Positions 1 to 7,353 of a DNA stretch of 64,000 nt are shown one piece after another. Each line of letters begins with the position of its first letter. The stretch's first letter is position 1. Position numbers and translations under genes: made by a program. The stretch is from a bacterium (GTDB lineage Bacteria > UBA4055): the NCBI GenBank assembly GCA_029559475.1, contig JAKQBN010000076.1, positions 1 through 64,000 on the forward strand, in the 5' to 3' direction. The notes under the pieces were generated by a model that saw nothing but the letters and a program-made list of their open reading frames with translations, did not search any database and was not told the origin of the DNA.

Positions 1-51
1 CTTATCGGGATTAACAGCAAGCAGCTGACTCCTTTAGAGGTTTGTTCGTAA
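1..51 (+). CDS. Possible C-terminal tail of an upstream gene, cut by window start
   Basis: Frame 1 reads openly from the first base to a TAA at 49-51 and would encode the last 16 residues of a protein ending in PLEVCS. It lies on the same strand as the selenium-associated genes that follow, so it could be the end of another gene of that group, but 16 residues are far too few to identify a family. The same bases also take part in a long inverted repeat, so this could instead be part of a structured RNA. Confidence 0.25.
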   Translation, partial: LIGINSKQLTPLEVCS

Positions 52-84
52 ACAGGGACCTAGAAAACATGAGGCTGTCTTGCT
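16..84 (+). other. Long imperfect inverted repeat, possible structured RNA element
   Basis: Bases 16-25 (AGCAAGCAGC) pair with 74-84 (GCTGTCTTGCT) in a ten-pair stem with one bulged T at 78. Inside it, 40-44 and 49-53 form a small stem closed by a TTCG loop, extended by 30-33 pairing with 54-57. There is no T-run after the outer stem, so it is not a simple terminator. It sits about 60 bases upstream of the first selenium-associated gene. No known RNA family is recognised. Confidence 0.3.
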
Positions 85-143
85 ATTACAAATTTAATTA
101 AAAACTTAACGAAATTTAAACAAAAAATAAGTAGGAGAATAAA

Positions 144-353
144 ATGAAAACAGTTGATGCAAGAGGACTTTCATGCCCTCAGCCGGTGATACTTGCAACG
201 CGGGAAATAATAACCGGAGAAAAAGAATTTGAAGTATTGGTTGATAGTGAAGCTTCATACGAGAACGTAACCAGAATACTTGAAAATAAAGGTTTTAAAT
301 TTTCTACGGAAGAAAAGGAAGACCATCAGGTTATTAAAGCTTTATTGATATAA
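144..353 (+). CDS. yedF: TusA/YedF-family sulfur or selenium carrier protein
   Basis: This 69-residue protein has the TusA-fold signature: an N-terminal DARGLSCPQP segment with the CPxP motif at Cys11-Pro14. TusA proteins carry persulfide sulfur on that Cys; the YedF branch is associated with selenium metabolism. The two genes that follow (a cysteine desulfurase and a DUF3343 protein) are the usual companions of YedF, so selenium handling is the likely role. It is shorter than two-domain YedF proteins (about 200 residues) and consists of the TusA domain only. A Shine-Dalgarno AGGAG lies just upstream of the ATG. The family call is firm; the selenium rather than sulfur role is inferred from neighbours. 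Confidence 0.8.
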   Translation: MKTVDARGLSCPQPVILATREIITGEKEFEVLVDSEASYENVTRILENKGFKFSTEEKEDHQVIKALLI

Positions 354-412
354 TCTTTCTTGTTATTGCTAATGTATTTAGTTATACTACACATAAATAG
401 CGGAGAGAAACG

Positions 413-1603
413 ATGAATATAGGATCAAAACTATCTAAAACCAATTTAGTATATTTTGACAACTCGGCAACTTCATTTCCCAAACCTCCTGCCGTTGTAG
501 ATGCGGTTGTTGAATACATGACACAAGCCGGCGGCAATCCGGGCAGATCCGGACACAGACTTGCGGAAGAAGCCGGAGAGATAGTCTTTCTGGCAAGAAA
601 AGCTCTCGCATCTTTCTTCGGTATTAAAAATCCTATGAACGTGGTTTTCGGTCCTAACGCGACAGATGCCGTAAATACAGCTCTCAAGGGAATTCTGAAT
701 AAAGGCGATCACGTTATCACGACGCATTTGGAGCACAATTGCGTAATGAGGCCTCTGAACAGACTTTCCGGGGATGGAATTATCGATATATCAGTTGCAG
801 ACGGAGATGAGATAGGAATAGTCAGTGCAAATGAGATCGGATCTCTATTAAAGCCTTCAACAAAAGTTGTCGTGATCAATCATGTTTCTAATGTGACAGG
901 CGTAATTCAGCCTGTTAGAGAGATCGGTAAAATGTGCCGTTCGAAAGGTGTGATACTTATCGTTGACGGAGCACAGTCTGGCGGAATAGTCCCGGTAAAT
1001 ATTGCAGATGATTTTATAGACATCTTCGCTTTTACGGGACATAAAGCTCTTTACGGCCCTACAGGGACAGGAGGAATGATAATCTCCGATGATTTCGACC
1101 ATAAAATATTAAGAACGCTGAAAGAAGGCGGAACCGGGAGTATATCCGACAAGATCGAACAGCCTGATTTTTTGCCTGACAAACTTGAAAGCGGAACTAT
1201 GAACGTTGCCGGTATTGCAGGTTTATTAAAAGGTATAGAATTTATTAATTCTCTGCCTGAAGGAGTGAACAGTGCGCTTTCCCACAAACTGACGCTTCAA
1301 AAATATTTCATAGAAAAAGCTTCAAAAAAGGTCGAAGGGTTCAAAAGTTATTCTCAGACCGGCTCACCCGGAATAACTTCATTCAGAATGGAAGGATTCA
1401 CTGCTTCCGATATTACACAGCAGCTGTCCGACAGATTCAATATAATGTCAAGGCAGGGGCTTCACTGCGCGCCTTCAGCGCATCAGAAAATAGGGACATA
1501 CCCGGAAGGTACAGTCAGATTCAGCTTCAGCGTATTCAGTACTATCGCCGAAATAGATTATGCTATCGAAGCACTTAAAAAAATTAGGAACAGGAATGCT
1601 TAA
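413..1603 (+). CDS. Selenium-associated cysteine desulfurase (class V aminotransferase family)
   Basis: A 396-residue PLP enzyme that should remove sulfur or selenium from cysteine or selenocysteine and hold it as an enzyme-bound persulfide or perselenide. The N-terminus (FDNSATSFPKP) matches the group of cysteine desulfurases found beside YedF and selD. The PLP lysine is in the segment FTGHKALYG (Lys211), and the active-site Cys is in RQGLHCAPSAH (Cys352). Length is normal for the family. The start codon follows a GGAGAG ribosome site. It overlaps the next gene by 8 bases, which implies translational coupling. It is less likely to be the Fe-S cluster enzyme SufS or IscS because no scaffold genes are nearby. 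Confidence 0.88.
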   Translation: MNIGSKLSKTNLVYFDNSATSFPKPPAVVDAVVEYMTQAGGNPGRSGHRLAEEAGEIVFLARKALASFFGIKNPMNVVFGPNATDAVNTALKGILNKGDHVITTHLEHNCVMRPLNRLSGDGIIDISVADGDEIGIVSANEIGSLLKPSTKVVVINHVSNVTGVIQPVREIGKMCRSKGVILIVDGAQSGGIVPVNIADDFIDIFAFTGHKALYGPTGTGGMIISDDFDHKILRTLKEGGTGSISDKIEQPDFLPDKLESGTMNVAGIAGLLKGIEFINSLPEGVNSALSHKLTLQKYFIEKASKKVEGFKSYSQTGSPGITSFRMEGFTASDITQQLSDRFNIMSRQGLHCAPSAHQKIGTYPEGTVRFSFSVFSTIAEIDYAIEALKKIRNRNA

Positions 1604-1817
1604 TAAAGGAATCATTCTCTTCCACTCATCAAATTACGCAATGTGGGCAGACAATGTTTTAAAAAAGAAAAATATCGATCACAGACTAATACCCGTACCC
1701 CGTGAATTAAGCTCTGACTGCGGTTACTGTATCGAGTTCGAAAACAATTCTGCTGCAGAAGTAACCAAACTTCTCAAAAATGAGAATATTGAATTCGACA
1801 GAATTGAGACTATATAA
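1596..1817 (+). CDS. DUF3343 putative Se/S carrier-like protein
   Basis: A 73-residue protein of the DUF3343 (putative Se/S carrier-like) family, recognisable by the central SSDCGYCIEF segment, which carries two Cys and ends in an aliphatic/aromatic stretch. The start at 1596 was chosen because GGAACAGG lies directly before it, while an ATG at 1560 would add 12 residues deep inside the upstream gene. Proteins of this type are almost always found with the desulfurase and YedF-like genes that precede it here. Its chemistry has not been established for the family; transfer of selenium or sulfur is inferred from context. Confidence 0.8.
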   Translation: MLNKGIILFHSSNYAMWADNVLKKKNIDHRLIPVPRELSSDCGYCIEFENNSAAEVTKLLKNENIEFDRIETI

Positions 1818-1845
1818 AAAAACCGCCTTCCGGCGGTTTTTTTTT
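1815..1845. terminator. Bidirectional rho-independent terminator
   Basis: A perfect 7-pair stem (AACCGCC at 1821-1827 with GGCGGTT at 1832-1838, loop TTCC) is flanked by A6 on the left and T9 on the right. It separates two convergent transcription units and should stop both of them. Confidence 0.93.
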
Positions 1846-3181
1846 ACTTTATAAAGGTATCGAGATAAATGACGGCAGACAATCCCGCAGTCGCTTTAGT
1901 AGTTATCCATGATTCCTCATATTCATATCCTGACCACGGTCCGTCCATATATCTGTAGCTGTAAGTATTTTCATAGCTGAATACGCTCATGCTGAAATCC
2001 ACAGAAAACGATTCGAAAACAAGTCCTGTTCCAAGGGACACACCTACTCCGACAAGCTGTTCCAGATCTGAAACGTCAGTATCCGCTTCATATACGGGAT
2101 TTCCGTACATATCGTCTCCCTGATAATACAGATCATCCTCTCTATCAGCCCATAAGGTCGGATAGTTAAATATACCTAATCTTAAAGGTATAACGACCGC
2201 ATCGGTAATAATCAGATACTCCATACCCAGTCTGAACTGTGTAACATCCTCTTCGGTCGGGCTCATGTAGGTTTCGCCTTCATTTCCGTCTTCGTCTTCC
2301 CATCTGAATTTAGACTTTGCATAGTTCCTTACTTCAAAATCAGCACCTAAAGTAAAATTCTCACCGAATCTGTATGAAGCTCCAAATCCGAACATTACAG
2401 GCATCTCGACGGTACCTGAAAAATACTGCTCATAACTATAACCGTCATTTGATTCGAATTGAGCTTCGTAATCATATGAAAGATCGAACGGTGTCTTCAG
2501 AACAGCGCCAATTTTCAAAGGAACGTTATCCTTTATAGCAGACATATCGAAGATCGCGCCTAAAGTCAGATTAAACCCGCTAAAATCCTTATTCTCTGCT
2601 GTGAAAGTTTCGGAATATGTGTCCCAAACTTCTTCCTGTGTGGATTCTGAAGCTCCAGTCCAGATGTTGCCTGTTGCGCCTAAAGACAGATAAGGAAAAA
2701 CCTGATAACTAGCGCCGATGTTAATTGTATACACTCCGCCTTCAGATTCGTAAATATAACTGTATCTGCTTGCTTCGTTCTCACTCTCGTCCTCCGAAAA
2801 AAAATCAAGCTGTTTCTGCATAGCAGCAGCCAGCACGAGTTTTCTGTCTTTAATATGCAAAGGGTAAGCAACGCTCAGAAAATTCAAATTAGCATGCGTG
2901 TATTTGAAATCGCTGCTGTTTTCATATTCCTGATTATCCGAGTATGTATATTCTTCTCTGTCATGGATCACACCGCCAACGACAGACGCTTCAAAATGCT
3001 CAAGTGCTGTAAGTCCTCCCGGGTTCCAATTTATCGCTGTGGCATCATCAGCGATCCCGATGAAAGCGTTACCCATTCCCGCAGCGCGTGCGCCGGATCC
3101 TGTAATGTTCCAGTCCAGCTCGGCTTTTACGGCATTTATCGATACCGCAAGTATAAATATTGCCAATAATCTTTTCAACAT
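1844..3181 (-). CDS. PorV/UPF0164-type outer-membrane beta-barrel protein
   Basis: A 445-residue exported barrel. The start at 3181 is preferred over one four codons upstream because GGAGGGG sits five bases before it; the protein then begins with a clean signal peptide ending ...NAVKA before ELDW. Directly after, the segments GARAAGMGNAF and IADDATAINWNPGG are the hallmark of the UPF0164/PorV/OMPP1-like family, whose members are FadL-like barrels and, in Bacteroidetes, include the shuttle protein of type IX secretion. The rest alternates aromatic and polar residues as expected for strands and ends in a short aliphatic strand. It lies 18 bases downstream of the CsgG-domain gene and is probably co-transcribed with it. 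No type IX genes are visible here, so a specific transport role is not claimed. Confidence 0.83.
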   Translation of the reverse strand: MLKRLLAIFILAVSINAVKAELDWNITGSGARAAGMGNAFIGIADDATAINWNPGGLTALEHFEASVVGGVIHDREEYTYSDNQEYENSSDFKYTHANLNFLSVAYPLHIKDRKLVLAAAMQKQLDFFSEDESENEASRYSYIYESEGGVYTINIGASYQVFPYLSLGATGNIWTGASESTQEEVWDTYSETFTAENKDFSGFNLTLGAIFDMSAIKDNVPLKIGAVLKTPFDLSYDYEAQFESNDGYSYEQYFSGTVEMPVMFGFGASYRFGENFTLGADFEVRNYAKSKFRWEDEDGNEGETYMSPTEEDVTQFRLGMEYLIITDAVVIPLRLGIFNYPTLWADREDDLYYQGDDMYGNPVYEADTDVSDLEQLVGVGVSLGTGLVFESFSVDFSMSVFSYENTYSYRYMDGPWSGYEYEESWITTKATAGLSAVIYLDTFIK

Positions 3182-3199
3182 ACTCCCCTCCATGATCTT

Positions 3200-4645
3200 T
3201 TATTTAATAACGGCTTTATCTCCTATCTGTATCGCTCCGGGTTTTATTATCTTCGCAATGGACATTTTTTCCTGAACGTTCGTTGTTATAGCCTCACCGA
3301 GAGGCGTTACGTTATATCCGAGTATCTCATTCGTGGAAGGATGTCGGATTTCTTCCCCTTTTCTGTATAATGTAAATCTTGTACCTTTTCTAACACCGAG
3401 ATCCTCGCCAATGTCCAAATATACCTGTTCGGGATCAACTTTTATTATGGATCCTTCATATAAAGGCATGTCGTTGATTATCATTACTGCGATTTTTTCC
3501 ATAGCCCTTTCAAGTTCGTCCTTCTCGGAAACGATCTCATTGGCGGTTATTGTTTCACTTGTCTCGACATCAATAACTCTAACCGATATGTGCATATCAC
3601 CGCCGACTTCGTTCTGCTTGCCCATAATAATAGCCTCGGCACCGATTACTTTTCCGGCGTTTATCGCTGTCTCTTCGTCAACAATACCTGTCATACCCAG
3701 GCTTTGCTCGTTTATGATCTTTTCTAAGAATTCCCTTTCTATAACTTTAAACCTTCTTTTCTTAACCAGATTAGTAATCAGTTTATCCATAATCATGGAT
3801 GAAAGCTCAGCCCCTGAACCTTTCGAATCTATCGGCATAATAGCAACAGCAAGTGGAGAACCGACTCTGGTTATTTTTATCAGATCGGAAGTGAGAGGCA
3901 CATTGGCTTTAGTATTGTTCTGGCTCAACTCCTTCTTTTTTCGCTCAAGCTCATCCATTTCCCGTTGTATCTTCTCTTTTTCTTTTTTTAGAGCAAGAGC
4001 TTCTTTTTCCTGTTTTTCTTTGAGTGCTTTTTCCTGCGCAAGCTTTTCTTTCTCCAGTTTCTCTCTTTCCTTTTTGAGCGCTATAGCTTCCAATTCATTC
4101 TGTTCTTTAAGCTTCTTCTCCTGCTCTTTCTGTTTTAATTCTTCTTCTTTTTTAGCAAGAGCTTCTTTTTCTTTACGCTCTTTTTCTTTTGTTTCCTTTT
4201 CAAGTTTTTCCTGTTCCATAGAAAGCTGTTTTTTCTTTTCTTCAAGCTTTGCAAGTTCTTTTTCTCTGTTCTCATCTGTGTGTGTGATACCCGTCGCGAT
4301 CTTGTTCAAATACTCCTGAGCCCTATCCGATTTTTTGTATGAAAGTGACAGTTCAAGTTCCTGACGCGCATTATCGTATTCTTCGAGCAGATAGTAGCAT
4401 ATGCCTGCTTCCCTGTGTGGAAAATACTCTATGAATTTTGTACCGTATGTTCTTTTTTTCTTCGTGTCTTCGAACTGAAGGGAATACGCACTTTTGAATT
4501 CAACTATAGCTCTGTTGAAATCTCCGACTTTCATGTACTGAAGACCTTTTTCGTAATAATTATAAAATTTATCTTCCGCAGAAATTAAAGGTATACATAA
4601 AACTAAGAATAAGGTAAAAATTAAATATTTTGAAACTTTGATCAC
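3200..4645 (-). CDS. Secreted TPR/coiled-coil protein with CsgG domain and FlgT-like C-terminus
   Basis: A 481-residue envelope protein. It begins at a GTG preceded by GGGGGATATT and carries a signal peptide ending ...IPLISA. Residues about 25-115 look like tetratricopeptide helices, about 120-245 are an extremely Lys/Glu-rich coiled coil, and about 260-385 form a CsgG-like domain (LAVAIMPID, IGAEAIIMGKQNEVGG, VRVIDVETSET), which in other proteins assembles rings at the outer membrane. The last 90 residues resemble the C-terminal domain of flagellar assembly protein FlgT (GVRKGTRFTLYRKGEEIRHP). No flagellar genes are nearby. The pairing with an outer-membrane barrel gene suggests an envelope assembly or export role, which is an inference. 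Confidence 0.75.
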   Translation of the reverse strand: MIKVSKYLIFTLFLVLCIPLISAEDKFYNYYEKGLQYMKVGDFNRAIVEFKSAYSLQFEDTKKKRTYGTKFIEYFPHREAGICYYLLEEYDNARQELELSLSYKKSDRAQEYLNKIATGITHTDENREKELAKLEEKKKQLSMEQEKLEKETKEKERKEKEALAKKEEELKQKEQEKKLKEQNELEAIALKKEREKLEKEKLAQEKALKEKQEKEALALKKEKEKIQREMDELERKKKELSQNNTKANVPLTSDLIKITRVGSPLAVAIMPIDSKGSGAELSSMIMDKLITNLVKKRRFKVIEREFLEKIINEQSLGMTGIVDEETAINAGKVIGAEAIIMGKQNEVGGDMHISVRVIDVETSETITANEIVSEKDELERAMEKIAVMIINDMPLYEGSIIKVDPEQVYLDIGEDLGVRKGTRFTLYRKGEEIRHPSTNEILGYNVTPLGEAITTNVQEKMSIAKIIKPGAIQIGDKAVIK

Positions 4646-4673
4646 AATATCCCCCGTAATAGAGTTTTAAATT

Positions 4674-4702
4674 AATTTAATTTATCATTAATCCAAATGC
4701 AA
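4674..4702 (-). promoter_or_regulatory. Predicted promoter for the CsgG/barrel operon
   Basis: On the minus strand TTGCAT (4702-4697) and TAAATT (4679-4674) are separated by 17 bases and lie about 30 bases upstream of the GTG start at 4645. The same TAAATT -10 form occurs in front of two other genes in the window. Confidence 0.5.
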
Positions 4703-4746
4703 GAAATAAAATAAATATATGATCTCATTAATCATGAGAATTGATA

Positions 4747-6657
4747 TTAGCTTAATCCGGCTTCTTTTAATTTGCTCTTCATGCTGAAGAACGGTGTAAA
4801 TCCAGTTGATGTTAGAAGCATGTTGTCTATATGTTCTTTGTGAACTTCACCTGTTATTATATTTCTCTTCTTTAAATCGTTGAGCGCTGTTATAAGCGAC
4901 TCTCTGATATTCGTATTGCTGTGATATCTGAATTTTACGAATTCTTTCAGATCATCAGGTGTTTCAACATATATTGTAAAGGCCGGTATAGCGTTCATTA
5001 TCACTTCATAATTGCCATTTTCAAGCAGTTTTATAATTACTTTTTTCATTTTATCATTATTTTTGGTTTCTTCTTTAAAGAAAAGTACGCATTTTAACGC
5101 TTCGACCTGAACTTCCCAGTAAGTATCAGATAGCGAATGAAAAATATCTCTTTCTACATTTTCATCATATATACCTATACGTCTGTAGGCTTCTATAACG
5201 TTCCTTTTGACAAATCCCGCGTTCTTTTCCGATAAAAGTTTGCTTAGAAATGGAAGTTTGGTCCTGTCCTGAGTAAGTCCTGCAAGCTTTACTGCGGAAT
5301 TCTTTACTTTCCAGTTCTGTGATATCAGATAATAGCTTGCTCTATATTTTATATAATCGAGATACTCGAGGTTTAGAATTTCATCTGAACTCATTTTTGA
5401 TAGATATGACAATATCTGATTTACTCCCATTTCGGAATATATATTTTTATTTTTTTGAGTCTGGTCATCATTTACTGCAGAATGAGGTATGTTATTCATT
5501 ACATCCGTAATGTAAGAATAAATTTCTTCATTCGCATTGGAAATCACTGCTTTTAGTGCGTTGGCCGACATCATTCTGAGCCTGTCCCTGTTATCGTAAT
5601 ATTCTTTGATCTTTAATGAAAGTTTTTCTCCGGTAACTTTTATTACAAAATCATTCTCTTCGATCATCACTTCTTCATACATAATGTCAGCCGCTCCTGA
5701 ATTCTGCATGCTCAGAGCGTTCATTACCTGATGATCGCCTGATAGGTTCGCCTTGGGAATTATCAGCGAAGGTGTACCGCTCACAGCTATCTCGTTTATC
5801 GTTCCTCCGCCCCTTGTGATTATCAGATCCGCAGCGAAATAATAATCTTTTATATTGTCAGCGTATTCGATGCGGTTATAAAATCGGATCTCACTTTCTT
5901 TTAGAGAATTATATTCAATTCGTTTTATCGTATCGAGTACGCTGTTGTATCCTTCGGTTCCTCTGCCTGTAACATGGATCAGACGCAAATTTTTCATTCC
6001 GTTTAAATATTTCAAACAGTCGACTACCGCTCTGTTAATTGTTCTGGCGCCTTGCGATCCGCCGACAGCGAAAACAACAAAATCGTCATTATTTAGTCCG
6101 AGTTTTTCTCTTGATTCAGCCTTCGATCCCGTAAAAAATTCAGGTCGGACAGGATAACCGACAAATCTGCCTTTACCCGGAAAATCTTTCAGCGAGATCT
6201 TATATGAAACTCCGACTCCGTCACATAAAGGTCCGGCTAATTTAACGAGTTTTCCTGCTTCTGCATTGGCTTCGTGCAGAAACAGCTTCGATCTTGAAAG
6301 TCGCAGCTTTCTTAAGATATATCCTGCGAATATCGGCGGGGCAGAAACATAACCGCCTGAACCAATGATCATGTCCGGCCTGTATGATAAAAGAATAAAA
6401 ACACTTTTAACTGTTCCTGAAAAGATCATTAAGACAAAGACTATCATCGCAATGCTGATTTTTTTATCCGGCATACCGGTCGCGCTAACATATTTCATCC
6501 TGTAACCTTTTGCAGGAACTATCTTCGATTCGATGCCTTTTTTTGTGCCTAGATATAAAAATTCAGCATCAGGTTCATTCTTCCTGATCTGTTCAGCAAT
6601 TGCAAGAGCAGGATAGATATGTCCTCCGGTCCCTCCGCCTGTAAGAATGTATTTCAT
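4747..6657 (-). CDS. murG: MurG glycosyltransferase with C-terminal HEAT-repeat extension
   Basis: MurG adds GlcNAc from UDP-GlcNAc to lipid I to make lipid II on the inner face of the cytoplasmic membrane. Residues 1 to about 385 are a complete MurG: glycine loops GGGTGGHIYPAL and GSGGYVSAP, the third loop GGSQGA, and the donor-binding region RGGGTINEIAVSG followed by GDHQVMNA. Normal MurG proteins end near residue 360-380; this one continues to 636. The extra part contains at least four helical-pair repeats (around WKVKNSAVKLAGL, GFVKRNVIEAYRRIG, WEVQVEALKCVLFF and NIRESLITALNDL), which read as HEAT-like repeats at about 430-600. No frameshift or stop separates the two parts. The gene lies outside any cell-division cluster. 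The MurG call is firm; the tail may serve for protein binding. Confidence 0.92.
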   Translation of the reverse strand: MKYILTGGGTGGHIYPALAIAEQIRKNEPDAEFLYLGTKKGIESKIVPAKGYRMKYVSATGMPDKKISIAMIVFVLMIFSGTVKSVFILLSYRPDMIIGSGGYVSAPPIFAGYILRKLRLSRSKLFLHEANAEAGKLVKLAGPLCDGVGVSYKISLKDFPGKGRFVGYPVRPEFFTGSKAESREKLGLNNDDFVVFAVGGSQGARTINRAVVDCLKYLNGMKNLRLIHVTGRGTEGYNSVLDTIKRIEYNSLKESEIRFYNRIEYADNIKDYYFAADLIITRGGGTINEIAVSGTPSLIIPKANLSGDHQVMNALSMQNSGAADIMYEEVMIEENDFVIKVTGEKLSLKIKEYYDNRDRLRMMSANALKAVISNANEEIYSYITDVMNNIPHSAVNDDQTQKNKNIYSEMGVNQILSYLSKMSSDEILNLEYLDYIKYRASYYLISQNWKVKNSAVKLAGLTQDRTKLPFLSKLLSEKNAGFVKRNVIEAYRRIGIYDENVERDIFHSLSDTYWEVQVEALKCVLFFKEETKNNDKMKKVIIKLLENGNYEVIMNAIPAFTIYVETPDDLKEFVKFRYHSNTNIRESLITALNDLKKRNIITGEVHKEHIDNMLLTSTGFTPFFSMKSKLKEAGLS

Positions 6658-6786
6658 AAATCCACCACCGGTGTTAAGTCTTATGTCAGCCAGAACTACA
6701 CATCAACCAAAGATAAGGATTTATACATGATTTCACAATATTTAAAAAACTGTCTGACAGATTATACCTATTATAACAAAAAATAA

Positions 6787-7353
6787 TTATTGCTTAATCA
6801 GCTCCAGATTCTTCTCAAGCGTTTTTACATGCATGAGTTCGGCCAAAGCTTCTGAGACTATCTTAACACTAAGCCCGGGTATCCACTCCAATTCAATCAT
6901 CTTTTTTATGATTACGATATTCTGCATTCTCGGGTCTGAAAGTTCTTCTTCGAAAACTCTTACTGATTCACCTTTCTTAGCCTTAACTGATTTCTCAAGT
7001 TCATCGAGAGTGGGATACTTGAACTTTCCGAGCCTGTTGCCGATGGTCTGATACTGCGCGTCGTAAAAGATCACTTTCCCGCCTTCAATAAGCATTTCGG
7101 ATGCAGCTCTCGCGCCTTCGAGGCGTTCTAAGGCTATCACGATATTTGCCTTTCCTGAAGGGATCAGAGGCGTATGTATCTTTTTGCCTATCCTGAGATG
7201 AGATATGACGGTTCCGCCTCGTTGCGCTAACCCGTGGGTGTCAACTCCCTTTACATCGTAACCGGCCTTGTGGCAGGCTCTGAGCATTGCTTCTGCTAAA
7301 AGTCCTATTCCCTGACCGCCGACTCCGCACATATAAATATTTAAGTCTTTCAT
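6787..7353 (-). CDS. iorB: Indolepyruvate ferredoxin oxidoreductase, beta subunit
   Basis: A 188-residue gamma-type domain of the 2-oxoacid:acceptor oxidoreductase superfamily. With IorA it should oxidise aryl-pyruvates (from Trp, Phe, Tyr) and CoA to aryl-acetyl-CoA while reducing ferredoxin, or run in reverse. The N-terminal glycine motif CGVGGQGIG, then VDTHGLAQRGG, and ALERLEGAR are typical. Length is normal. Its ATG shares one base with the iorA stop codon, so the two are translationally coupled and made in equal amounts. Confidence 0.9.
   Translation of the reverse strand: MKDLNIYMCGVGGQGIGLLAEAMLRACHKAGYDVKGVDTHGLAQRGGTVISHLRIGKKIHTPLIPSGKANIVIALERLEGARAASEMLIEGGKVIFYDAQYQTIGNRLGKFKYPTLDELEKSVKAKKGESVRVFEEELSDPRMQNIVIIKKMIELEWIPGLSVKIVSEALAELMHVKTLEKNLELIKQ

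Noticed and set aside
16-84. tRNA-Sec or tmRNA 3' end ahead of the selenium genes
   Set aside because: There is no T-loop (TTCRANY with a 5-pair stem) and no CCA-type end; the inner loop is a 4-base TTCG.
1844-3181. Type IX secretion locus based on the PorV-like barrel
   Set aside because: None of the other type IX components or sorting domains is present in the window.
3333-4319. Ser/Phe-rich 328-residue reading frame on the plus strand
   Set aside because: It is the antisense shadow of the Lys/Glu-rich coiled coil of the CsgG-domain protein; its low-complexity Ser/Phe composition is the mirror of that repeat.
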